Source: Pseudomonadales bacterium
Lineage (GTDB): Bacteria > Pseudomonadota > Gammaproteobacteria > Pseudomonadales > DC-out160
DNA length: 64,000 nucleotides
Direction: 5' to 3'
Assembly (NCBI GenBank): GCA_019090455.1
Contig: JAHRWA010000026.1
Coordinates: 65,431-129,430 of the forward strand
The notes under the pieces: generated by a model
What the model was told of the DNA's origin: nothing
The model's database searches: none
What the model saw: the letters and a program-made list of their open reading frames with translations, nothing else
Program-made: the position numbers and the translations under genes
Shown: positions 9,155 through 16,642 of the stretch, in pieces
How positions within the stretch are numbered: the first letter of the stretch is position 1
Layout of the letters: each line of letters opens with the position of its first letter

Positions 9155-10051
9155 ATGACTGAATTACGGTATGACGATCAGGTTGCGATTGTAACTGGAG
9201 CGGGTAATGGTTTGGGTCGGAGTCATGCGATGTTTCTCGCATCTCGAGGCGCAAAAGTAGTCATCAATGATTTGGGTGGCAGTGTTGATGGTGGCGGTAG
9301 TTCTGAATCAGCAGCGCAAAAAGTGGTAGACGAAATTGTGGCGGCAGGAGGAACTGCGACACCTAATTTTAATAACGTCGCCTCATTTGAGGGAGCGCAA
9401 GCTGTTATTGAGACTGCCATGGATGCTTATGGTCGAGTGGATATATTAGTGAACAATGCCGGTATATTACGGGATAAATCCTTCAAGAAGATGAGTAAAG
9501 AAGATTTTGATTCCGTCATTAACGTACATCTTGTTGGTACGAGTTATATGTGTAAAGCCGTTTGGCCAATTATGTATGATCAACAAAATTATGGCCGGAT
9601 CATTAACACGACTTCCGCTGCCAGTTTTGGAAATTATGGGCAAACTAATTACAGTGCTGCGAAAGCCGGAATTGTGGGTTTCTCGAAGGCATTGGCACAA
9701 GAAGGTTTTAAGCATAACGTCCGGACTAATATTTTGGCCCCCATAGCGCGCACGCGCATGACTGAAGATTTGTTGGGAGCCATGGCAAAAGATTTACACC
9801 CTGAGCTAGTCACGCCAGTTGTTGCCTACTGTGCCCATAAAGATTGCACTGTTAATGGCGAAATATTCTCAGCGGGTGGCGGCAGAATTGGAAGGATCTT
9901 TTGGGGTGTTACTCCAGGTGTTAAAATGGCAAATATTTCTGCAGAAGATATGCGCGATAATATCGATGCCATTATGGATCCGGCGGAGTACGTGATTGCG
10001 AACTCACCTGCCGATGAATTAAAAATGTTGAGCGTCAAACTTAAAACTTAA
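9155..10051 (+). CDS. Short-chain dehydrogenase, (3R)-hydroxyacyl-CoA dehydrogenase type
   Basis: An NAD(H)-dependent SDR of 298 residues. It shows the cofactor motif TGAGNGLG, NNAG, and the catalytic YSAAKAG. The inserted segment NDLGGSVDGGGSSESAAQKV and the long C-terminal part resemble the dehydrogenase half of peroxisomal multifunctional enzyme 2 (17-beta-HSD4), which oxidises (3R)-hydroxyacyl-CoA, often from branched or steroid side chains. That fits beta-oxidation of a bulky acyl-CoA made by the neighbouring enzymes. The ribosome site AAGGGA lies before the ATG. A second SDR gene follows 112 bases after the stop, after a short degenerate repeat. Confidence 0.85.
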   Translation: MTELRYDDQVAIVTGAGNGLGRSHAMFLASRGAKVVINDLGGSVDGGGSSESAAQKVVDEIVAAGGTATPNFNNVASFEGAQAVIETAMDAYGRVDILVNNAGILRDKSFKKMSKEDFDSVINVHLVGTSYMCKAVWPIMYDQQNYGRIINTTSAASFGNYGQTNYSAAKAGIVGFSKALAQEGFKHNVRTNILAPIARTRMTEDLLGAMAKDLHPELVTPVVAYCAHKDCTVNGEIFSAGGGRIGRIFWGVTPGVKMANISAEDMRDNIDAIMDPAEYVIANSPADELKMLSVKLKT

Positions 10052-10089
10052 ATCTGAGACCTTAAAACTGAGATCTTATAATTGAGAAC
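10048..10089. repeat. 14-base degenerate tandem repeat, three copies
   Basis: Three imperfect 14-mers begin at 10048, 10062 and 10076. Each has a TTAAA/TTATA start and a TGAGA core. The first copy overlaps the stop codon of the upstream dehydrogenase gene. Confidence 0.6.
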
Positions 10090-10163
10090 GCCTTAGGCTC
10101 ATTACCGATATTTAGGTTGATGGGCTTAAGGGAGTTTAATTTTTTAATTCAAGGATGATTAAA

Positions 10164-10922
10164 ATGGCAAAGCTAGAAGGTAAAGTAGCGATTATTACCG
10201 GTGGTGCTAGAGGTCAAGGTGCAGCGGAAGCCGCTCTGTTTGTTAAGGAAGGAGCTAAGGTTGTCATCACGGATGTCCTAACAGAAGAGGGAGAGAAGCT
10301 GTCCGCGGAGCTAGGTCAAAATGTACTGTTTTTGAAGCAGGATGTGACCCAAGAGGAATCTTGGATTGGTGTAGTGAAAATGACAGTAGAGCATTTTGGT
10401 AAGGTTGATATATTGATCAACAATGCAGGGATTATTCGCATGGCTCCTTTGGTCTCCACCACATTAGAAGACTATATGGCGGTTACCAATGTAAACCAGG
10501 TCGGCGTATTTTTAGGGATGAAGTCCGTTGTTGCTGCGATGACAAAAGCAGGTGGTGGATCTATTGTAAATATCTCTTCCATCGACGGTCTTGTGGGTAT
10601 GACTATGGCGACTGCATACGTGGCGAGTAAATTCGCTGTTCGAGGCATGACTAAAGTAGCGGCGTTGGAGTTAGGGCAATTTGGTATTCGTGTTAACTCC
10701 ATTCATCCGGGCGGTGTTGCGACACCAATGTTGGAAATTCCTGGTTTGGAAATTGATCCGGAAGACAATGTGTTCAACAGCGTACCTTTGGGGCGCATAG
10801 GCCAACCAGAAGATATCGCAAAGCTGGCATCTTATCTGGCTTCTGATGAAAGCAGTTATTCTACCGGTTCCGAGTTTGTGGTCGATGGTGGTATGACTTG
10901 CGGGTTTTCTTTGGAGGGCTAA
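10164..10922 (+). CDS. Short-chain dehydrogenase (hydroxysteroid/alcohol dehydrogenase type)
   Basis: A classical SDR of 252 residues from the second ATG. It has the Rossmann motif TGGARGQG, NNAG, the catalytic Ser in ISSIDG, YVASK as the Tyr/Lys pair, and the C-terminal GSEFVVDGGMT. It resembles 3-alpha/20-beta-hydroxysteroid dehydrogenases and related alcohol dehydrogenases. The ATG at 10164 is preferred over 10155 because AAGGA (10151-10155) then has usual spacing. It could interconvert alcohol and ketone ahead of the Baeyer-Villiger enzyme, but the substrate is unknown. A clear terminator follows. Confidence 0.85.
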   Translation: MAKLEGKVAIITGGARGQGAAEAALFVKEGAKVVITDVLTEEGEKLSAELGQNVLFLKQDVTQEESWIGVVKMTVEHFGKVDILINNAGIIRMAPLVSTTLEDYMAVTNVNQVGVFLGMKSVVAAMTKAGGGSIVNISSIDGLVGMTMATAYVASKFAVRGMTKVAALELGQFGIRVNSIHPGGVATPMLEIPGLEIDPEDNVFNSVPLGRIGQPEDIAKLASYLASDESSYSTGSEFVVDGGMTCGFSLEG

Positions 10923-10953
10923 CGGCTAATAAGGTGTATGTAAAGTAATTGAT

Positions 10954-10991
10954 AAGGGCAAGGAGATATATTAATTTCCTTGCCCCTTTTT
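10954..10991 (+). terminator. Rho-independent terminator
   Basis: A 9-base stem (10956-10964 with 10977-10985) is followed directly by C and a run of five T. It ends the short-chain dehydrogenase unit ahead of the convergent acyl-CoA dehydrogenase operon. Confidence 0.85.
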
Positions 10992-11034
10992 ATTGATTAT
11001 ATTGCTTAAAGCAATACTCTGAACCTGGTTAGTC

Positions 11035-12162
11035 TTATTGTGCTGTGACCCATTGCCAAAGTGATGGCTGGGGTGCGTCAACAAGACATTTCCCTAAATA
11101 GTGTGACCAATAAGCTTCGCTACCGTATTCGTCTCGCCATGCCCAAAGTCTACGACTAAAGTGATGTAGAGGGTGCTCATTGGTAAACCCCATCGCGCCG
11201 TGAATTTGATGGCTGACTTTAGTGGCAAAGCCTGTGGCTTCTCCGGAGCGGATTTTTGCCGCTGCAATATAGGTTGAAGCTTCGCCGGCTAGGCTCGTTT
11301 GTGGTACATGAGGGTTAGCATCACAGTAGCGTCTAATTCCATGATCCACAGCGACAGCCGCGGAAGCCACTTCGCCGGCGAGTTTCGCGAGATCCTGCTG
11401 AATCGCTTGAAACTTAGCAATAGGCCGGCCGAACTGAGTTCGTTCTTTTGCGTAGTCTACAGCTAGTTCCATTACTTTTTCTAATGCACCCCAACTCATA
11501 ACGCTTCGTGTGAGAGCGCCAAGTTGCTCTATTTCATTAATACTTAGCGGACAGCTCAGCGCCTTTTCCGAAGGGATGCGGAATCCTTCGAATACGAGGC
11601 TGTCGCGCGGCTCTCCCGCCATATTCGTATTTTCTGTTAATGTTAAATCAGTGCGGTCTAGAAAAAGTACACTGCATTGATTATTGCTTTCTACTGGAAT
11701 GAGGATTGATTTCGAAAATCGAGCCCAGGGTATATTGTGTAGTGGGCCATCCAATATAAACCCCTCTTTACTCGAAGTGATTTTTAACTTTCTTGCCTGT
11801 TGAGGTGAGACAACGCTAATGGGTTCCTCTGGTATTTCCAATGCTAAGGATTGATAAATTCGACTCGCAATATAGTGATCCGCGATAGGGACGGGAGCAC
11901 CGTGATATCCTGCTAACCTTAATACGTTTAAGGCATCAATAGTCGCGGCTCCGGGTCCATTTAAACTTTCAGGAGTATCAATGTTACTGAGTCCTGATTC
12001 TTGGATTGCTTGCCATAGAGGACCTTGCCATTCTCCTTGTTCCGATGCGCAAAGGGCATCAAAGTTGCAGTAGTCGCTGAATATCCGATTTGCGGTATCT
12101 TCAATAAGGGGGTCAATGGTCTGTAGAGTGTCGTGAGTTTGAGCTTGATTTGAGTTTGTCAT
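11035..12162 (-). CDS. Acyl-CoA dehydrogenase-like subunit, catalytic base apparently missing
   Basis: A 375-residue acyl-CoA dehydrogenase-fold protein. The FAD-domain segment TQFGRPIAKFQAIQQDLA and the C-terminal QIHGAMGFTNEHPLHH are family signatures. At the helix where the partner subunit has LAYERSG with a Glu, this protein reads LGALTRSVM, with Thr at the aligned position by eye, so it may lack the usual base. Its partner gene lies 97 bases upstream on the same strand. Pairs with one active and one inactive subunit are known from alpha2-beta2 steroid and cholesterol side-chain acyl-CoA dehydrogenases, so this is probably the non-catalytic partner. Confidence 0.85.
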   Translation of the reverse strand: MTNSNQAQTHDTLQTIDPLIEDTANRIFSDYCNFDALCASEQGEWQGPLWQAIQESGLSNIDTPESLNGPGAATIDALNVLRLAGYHGAPVPIADHYIASRIYQSLALEIPEEPISVVSPQQARKLKITSSKEGFILDGPLHNIPWARFSKSILIPVESNNQCSVLFLDRTDLTLTENTNMAGEPRDSLVFEGFRIPSEKALSCPLSINEIEQLGALTRSVMSWGALEKVMELAVDYAKERTQFGRPIAKFQAIQQDLAKLAGEVASAAVAVDHGIRRYCDANPHVPQTSLAGEASTYIAAAKIRSGEATGFATKVSHQIHGAMGFTNEHPLHHFSRRLWAWRDEYGSEAYWSHYLGKCLVDAPQPSLWQWVTAQ

Positions 12163-12200
12163 AGTGATTTCTTCAATGAGTTAAAGGCGTCTTTTATTTC

Positions 12201-12236
12201 GTCAGGTTCAATTATTTAGTCAGATTCAATGGCTTT
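12201..12236. repeat. 18-base imperfect direct repeat, two copies
   Basis: Copies begin at 12201 and 12219, both starting GTCAG(G/A)TTCAAT, in the gap between the two acyl-CoA dehydrogenase genes. The second halves of the units differ. Confidence 0.5.
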
Positions 12237-12259
12237 AAAAATAGATTCCTGAAATTGAA

Positions 12260-13414
12260 TTAGCGTAACCCTAGGCCTCGGGCGACGATACCACGTAAAA
12301 TTTCATTCGTTCCCCCTCTTAAGGTGAAGCCCGGCGCTTGCAGTACCGCTTGCTGATAAAATCGCTGGTAATGAGAATCATCGTCGCTAATGTCTTCGTA
12401 GGGAAAAATAAGCCTGGCAGTCTCAGCAATTTCTCTTTCAAATTGAGTACCCATATCTTTCACTAATACAGCTTCCGTATCAGCAGACTCACCTTTGCTC
12501 AATGATGTGGTGACGCGTAGGGATAACTGATGCAATGCTAGTAGCTGAGCGCTCAAACTGCCTATGGCTCTATAGACTCCAGGGTCTTGGCTATTTTGAG
12601 CCATATTTAGCACTTCAGTAAATAGGGGGAAAGTACTTAAAAAACGTTCCGGCCCACTGCGTTCATAGGCGAGTTCACCCATGGCTTGCTGCCAGCCGTT
12701 ATTGATTTCACCCACCACCATATTGTCCGGTATTAAAACATCATCGAACGAGACTTCATTGAAGTGATGCTCGCCACTGATTAAATGGATGGGACGTACT
12801 TCAATGCCGGGTTGGTCCAAATCTAGAATCAGTTGACTTAAACCCGCATGCCGGTTTTTTTCATCCAGGGGCAAGGTTCGACACAAGACAATCATCGCGT
12901 GGCAATGATGCGCGCCACTGCTCCATATTTTTCGCCCCGTTAAACGCCATCCGCCGTCCACTTTTGTGGCTTTAGTCGTTAGTGCGGCTAAATCTGAACC
13001 GGCATTGGGTTCACTCAAGCCGATAGCAAAATAAATTTCTCCGCTTATCATGCCAGGCAAGTATTTTTTCCTTTGTGAGTCAGTACCGAGAGTGACTAAT
13101 AGTGGCGCAGTTTGTCGATCACCGACCCAGTGAGCGCTTACCGGTGCACCGGCTGCCAGCAATTCTTCGATTACGACAAATCGGTCTAAAGGAGATTTGC
13201 CCTGTCCACCCACTTCCTTAGGGAGCGTCATCCCTAACCAGCCTTGTTTACCTAATTTTTTGCTGAATTCCGGCGAATAACCGGAGAGCCAGCCGTCGAC
13301 AGTGGGTTCAAAACCACCAGTATTCAGTTCATGGCTAAGAAACGATCTAACCTCCTCGCGCAATTCAAGTAAATGAGGAGGGAGGTGGGCAGAAGGGAAA
13401 TTCATTAAAGACAT
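12260..13414 (-). CDS. Acyl-CoA dehydrogenase, catalytic subunit of the pair
   Basis: An FAD-dependent acyl-CoA dehydrogenase of 384 residues that introduces the alpha-beta double bond in CoA thioesters. It shows FAIGLSEPNAGSDLA, WSSGAHH, the helix LAYERSG whose Glu is the likely base, and the C-terminal RGGTNEILRGIVARG, where the other possible Glu position is Gly. This is the FadE-like arrangement common in steroid and branched-acyl degradation. It is the first gene of a two-gene minus-strand operon with the Glu-lacking subunit downstream. The start follows a weak AAGGTGACC site. Confidence 0.88.
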   Translation of the reverse strand: MSLMNFPSAHLPPHLLELREEVRSFLSHELNTGGFEPTVDGWLSGYSPEFSKKLGKQGWLGMTLPKEVGGQGKSPLDRFVVIEELLAAGAPVSAHWVGDRQTAPLLVTLGTDSQRKKYLPGMISGEIYFAIGLSEPNAGSDLAALTTKATKVDGGWRLTGRKIWSSGAHHCHAMIVLCRTLPLDEKNRHAGLSQLILDLDQPGIEVRPIHLISGEHHFNEVSFDDVLIPDNMVVGEINNGWQQAMGELAYERSGPERFLSTFPLFTEVLNMAQNSQDPGVYRAIGSLSAQLLALHQLSLRVTTSLSKGESADTEAVLVKDMGTQFEREIAETARLIFPYEDISDDDSHYQRFYQQAVLQAPGFTLRGGTNEILRGIVARGLGLR

Positions 13415-13434
13415 TTGTGGGTCACCTTGTTCTG

Positions 13435-13468
13435 TCTATGTTTAGTATTGATCTATGTTTAGTATCGA
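13435..13468. repeat. 17-base tandem duplication
   Basis: Copies at 13435-13451 and 13452-13468 differ at a single base. The unit begins TCTATGTTTAGTAT. It lies just upstream of the acyl-CoA dehydrogenase start. Confidence 0.8.
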
Positions 13469-13725
13469 TATTGAAAAGGGGTATTTGTTGAGGTTGTATC
13501 AGATTCAGTGCGAAGTCCGTTGGTCTTGGTGATGCATATTTGTTATTCTTTTTGGCGTTATTGTGGCAGCGTTCCTCTGAAGGTTATTCGCTGCCAATGC
13601 AGATTGAGCTGATGATGACTAGAGAAACCGAATACAGAATCTGTTGACTATTGACCGTTAAATTTAATCTTATGCTAACAGATATTGGTGGGGATACAAT
13701 TGCTCTCTATAGCGGCGCAATTACT

Positions 13726-13773
13726 GATATTGAAATAAGAGAACCAGGTGATATCGAAATAAGAGAGCCATGC
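13726..13773. repeat. 24-base tandem duplication
   Basis: Copies at 13726-13749 and 13750-13773 agree except at a few positions. The shared core is GAAATAAGAGA. It lies about 65 bases before the hydratase start codon. Confidence 0.75.
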
Positions 13774-13839
13774 CTCTCGGATTGTTTACTTTATTATTTA
13801 GAGTTTATTTACCCAACTAAACCGCGGAGAAAAAATTAA

Positions 13840-14658
13840 GTGAAAAAGTATAAAAAAATTGAAGTCAGCATTTTAGAAAATTATGTGGCAACAGTCGAAA
13901 TTAATAGCCCGCCATTGAATTTCTTTGATGTTGAAATGATTATGGAAATTGGCGATGCGTTGGAGACTTTGGATAAAGATAAGAAATGCCGTGCTGTGGT
14001 GTTATGTGCAAAAGGCAAGGTATTTTGTGCTGGGGCTAATTTTGGAGATGGTTCGAATAGTAATAATTCATTGGGAGGCGCAGCAGGTGATGACGGCGAA
14101 CCCCCTACGTTTAGCAGCAATGCAGTTCATCTTTACACTCAAGCGTTAAGGTTATTTCGTACGGCTAAACCCATAGTGGGCGCGATTCACGGTGCCGCAG
14201 TGGGCGGCGGTTTGGGGCTTGCGTTGGTACCTGACTTTCGAGTGAGTTGTGATGAGGCACGTTTTAGCGCTAATTTCTCTCAGTTGGGTATTCACCCTGG
14301 ATTTGGATTAACGTATACCTTGCCTCAAGTTATCGGAAAGCAAAATGCCAATTTGCTTTTTCTATCGGGCCGCCGCTTGAAAGGTAGCGAAGCACAAGAG
14401 ATGGGGCTGGTTGATGTCCTTGTTGCGCAAGATAAAGTCCGAAGTGCAGCAATAGAGTTGGCTGAAGAGTTAGCTAGCGCTGCGCCATTGGCGGTAGTGT
14501 CCATTCGAGAAACCATGCGTGCGGGTATGGCCGATGCTGTAGAAAAGGCAACTCAGAGGGAGCTAAAAGAGCAGTCGTGGTTGATTGATACCAGCGATGC
14601 CACTGAAGGAATGAAGTCTGTGAGTGAACGGCGAAAAGGAGAATTTACCTCTTCTTAA
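13840..14658 (+). CDS. Enoyl-CoA hydratase/isomerase family protein
   Basis: A crotonase-fold enzyme of 272 residues. Oxyanion-hole segments are visible as AKGKVFCAGANFGDG and HGAAVGGGLGLALVPDFRVS. Family members hydrate or isomerise enoyl-CoA. The position matching the second hydratase Glu falls in FSQLGIHPGFGLT, where His/Pro occupies the usual Glu region, so the exact reaction is uncertain. The start is GTG with CGGAGAA upstream. The gene is divergent from the acyl-CoA dehydrogenase pair and probably acts in the same beta-oxidation route. Confidence 0.85.
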   Translation: MKKYKKIEVSILENYVATVEINSPPLNFFDVEMIMEIGDALETLDKDKKCRAVVLCAKGKVFCAGANFGDGSNSNNSLGGAAGDDGEPPTFSSNAVHLYTQALRLFRTAKPIVGAIHGAAVGGGLGLALVPDFRVSCDEARFSANFSQLGIHPGFGLTYTLPQVIGKQNANLLFLSGRRLKGSEAQEMGLVDVLVAQDKVRSAAIELAEELASAAPLAVVSIRETMRAGMADAVEKATQRELKEQSWLIDTSDATEGMKSVSERRKGEFTSS

Positions 14659-14756
14659 TTTTTGGATGAATGCTTAGATTTGAAGTGTTTTTTTTATAGG
14701 GGGTGCCCGGTGTGCCCCTGCTTTCCTTGTTTTTATCTTCTTGTGTCAAAATAATT

Positions 14757-15680
14757 ATGGATACTCGTCAACGTCAAAGGTTAATGATCCGAGTCATCAC
14801 TATGACCTTCCTGCTTGTTTTTATCGGCTTGCCTTTGGCAGCCTACCAGTATTATCGCAGCAATACCTATCCCGCTTCTGCGTTAACCTTAGCTAATTAT
14901 GAATACCCAGAATATAGCCCAAGCTGTAGTGGTGTTCATCGTCCTAGTTCTAGCCCTAGTTCTAGACCTAGTTCTAGTGGATCGGCAGGAACAACTAACG
15001 ATCTGAAGACGTTAAAAGGTTATCGCTATAATGTGAAAACGCCACTCAATTATCAAGACACCTATGCGCACCCTTTGTTAGTGGTCTATGCACCGAGCGT
15101 AAGTGGTCGGTTAATGGAAAAGTATGTTGGACTGACCCACGAAGCCACTAAAGCCGGTTTTGTGATTGTTTACGTTGATGGCCAAAGAATGTCGCTGAGC
15201 AGTATTGCCGAATTAGGCACTGTTTCCTCAGAAGTGATGAAGCAATGGTGTATCGATGAGACGCGAGTATTCCTCACTGGCCACTCCGATGGCGGCACCA
15301 TTGCTACGGCGTTAGCGTTTCTCGACGATACCCCTGTTCGCCTTGCTGGTATTGCGCCCAGTGCGGCCGGTATCACGGGAAAGGAGTTGCTTGATTATCA
15401 GTGTCCTGCCCCATTGTCAGTGATGGTGATGCATAACGAGGGCGATACCCATTTTCCTGGCTTTGGCGAGAAAGCAGCGAAATGGTGGGCGTCCTGTAAT
15501 CAGTGTGACGAGTCGCCTGTTGCGATGGGTATAACGGGCGCTTGTGTAAAATATGAGAATTGTTCCAGTGGAGTTGAAACTTTATATTGTGAAGTGAAAG
15601 AAGGTAGCCATATGACGTGGCCTCGCCTCAATCCCATTATGTTGCAATTGTTTAAACGGAGTCCCTCGGCTAGGCTTTAA
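14757..15680 (+). CDS. Membrane-anchored or secreted PHB-depolymerase/feruloyl-esterase-like hydrolase
   Basis: An alpha/beta hydrolase of the LpqC/PHB-depolymerase type with an N-terminal hydrophobic segment (about residues 11-29) that should place it outside the inner membrane. The nucleophile elbow is GHSDGG and a probable catalytic His lies in EGSHMTWP near the C-terminus. A Ser/Pro linker encoded by three 12-base repeats follows the anchor. The ATG at 14757 is chosen because the hydrophobic segment then sits at the N-terminus; a GTG at 14703 and an ATG at 14784 are alternatives and no start has a strong ribosome site. The fdhD start lies 3 bases after the stop, so it probably shares a transcript with the formate dehydrogenase genes. 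Confidence 0.65.
   Translation: MDTRQRQRLMIRVITMTFLLVFIGLPLAAYQYYRSNTYPASALTLANYEYPEYSPSCSGVHRPSSSPSSRPSSSGSAGTTNDLKTLKGYRYNVKTPLNYQDTYAHPLLVVYAPSVSGRLMEKYVGLTHEATKAGFVIVYVDGQRMSLSSIAELGTVSSEVMKQWCIDETRVFLTGHSDGGTIATALAFLDDTPVRLAGIAPSAAGITGKELLDYQCPAPLSVMVMHNEGDTHFPGFGEKAAKWWASCNQCDESPVAMGITGACVKYENCSSGVETLYCEVKEGSHMTWPRLNPIMLQLFKRSPSARL
14943..14978. repeat. 12-base in-frame tandem repeat, three copies
   Basis: Three units at 14943, 14955 and 14967 share CCTAGTTCTAG and differ only in the last base. They encode a Pro-Ser-Ser-Ser/Arg linker. The cluster holds six CTAG tetranucleotides, a word that is usually rare in proteobacteria. Confidence 0.85.
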
Positions 15681-15683
15681 AAT

Positions 15684-16640
15684 ATGGCTGATTCCCTCTC
15701 TCTATTTTCTAATTCAATAGTCTCGGGTTCAATTTCTTCAACTTCACTACCTGGCGAACCCGTGAATTTGAAAACGAATAATAGCTATTCATCAAAATTT
15801 GATATCCTAAAAATTAGCGAGTCTAAACCCGGATTTCCTTTCGAGGGATCGATGCAAGCGGTGGAAGATTCCATCGCTATTGAAGAACCGTTAGAGATCA
15901 TCATTGCGGTAGTAGGGGAAGAAAGAATGCCTTTAGGCATTACTATGCGAACACCGAGCAATGATCGTGAATTGGTTGTGGGGTTCATGTTGACTGAGGG
16001 TATTATTAGGCATTATGACGAAATTCTATCGATTGAATTTGTCGGTCCTGAAACGGCGAATTACGGTTTAAAGAATAAAGTGGTGCTTCGCCTAAAGTCG
16101 GATAAAGCGTTAGATGAAAAAAAATTCCAGCGACATTTTCTCACCACGTCTAGCTGTGGGATTTGTGGTAAATCAGCGATTGAAACGCTTGGTCTAATGC
16201 ATAAGCGAGAGACTGAATCCGCTTTTCCAGGAATCCCCCATCGTATTTTATTTAAACTTTCAGATACCTTGAAGCAGCAACAAATCCAGTTTTCCGCAAC
16301 AGGAGGGCAGCACGCGGTGGGGTTGTACGATAACCGTGGCGAACTTGTATGTATTCGAGAAGATATTGGTCGGCATAATGCGATGGATAAATTAATCGGT
16401 TCTTTACTATCCACGGGCTTTATGGATTTTGCGATCAGCATAGTTTGCCTCAGTGGACGAGCTAGTTTTGAATTGGTTCAAAAGGCAATCATGGCCAATA
16501 TCCCTTTTGTCGCTGCGGTGGGAGCACCTTCCAGTCTGGCGGTGGAGCTGGCTAGAAAGCACAATGTCACCTTATTAGGGTTTCTGAAAGAGAACAGTTT
16601 TAATATATACAGTGGCCAGCAACGTGTAGTTGAGGATTAA
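15684..16640 (+). CDS. fdhD: Formate dehydrogenase accessory sulfurtransferase FdhD
   Basis: FdhD passes sulfur from a cysteine desulfurase to the bis-MGD molybdenum cofactor and is required for active formate dehydrogenase. The 318-residue protein has the essential Cys pair in SSCGICGKS (Cys158 and Cys161), the substrate-binding segment TGGQHAVGLYD, EDIGRHNAMDKLIG and SGRASFELVQKA. About 50 N-terminal residues precede the conserved core. It is the first fdh-specific gene of a tight operon: the fused NuoE/NuoF-type subunit starts 2 bases after its stop. Confidence 0.95.
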   Translation: MADSLSLFSNSIVSGSISSTSLPGEPVNLKTNNSYSSKFDILKISESKPGFPFEGSMQAVEDSIAIEEPLEIIIAVVGEERMPLGITMRTPSNDRELVVGFMLTEGIIRHYDEILSIEFVGPETANYGLKNKVVLRLKSDKALDEKKFQRHFLTTSSCGICGKSAIETLGLMHKRETESAFPGIPHRILFKLSDTLKQQQIQFSATGGQHAVGLYDNRGELVCIREDIGRHNAMDKLIGSLLSTGFMDFAISIVCLSGRASFELVQKAIMANIPFVAAVGAPSSLAVELARKHNVTLLGFLKENSFNIYSGQQRVVED

Positions 16641-16642
16641 TC

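Larger units (their letters stand above)
13415..13839. other. Divergent intergenic region with two short repeats
   Basis: Between the acyl-CoA dehydrogenase operon and the divergent enoyl-CoA hydratase gene. It holds a 17-base duplication (13435-13468) and a 24-base duplication (13726-13773). A 62-codon open frame at 13651-13839 spans the second repeat, has no convincing start, and is not regarded as a gene. No clear promoter was identified for either side. Confidence 0.4.

Noticed and set aside
13651..13839. Open frame of 62 codons before the enoyl-CoA hydratase gene
   Set aside because: It starts at an unsupported alternative codon, has no ribosome site and spans a 24-base duplication that gives a repeated peptide. 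Treated as non-coding leader.
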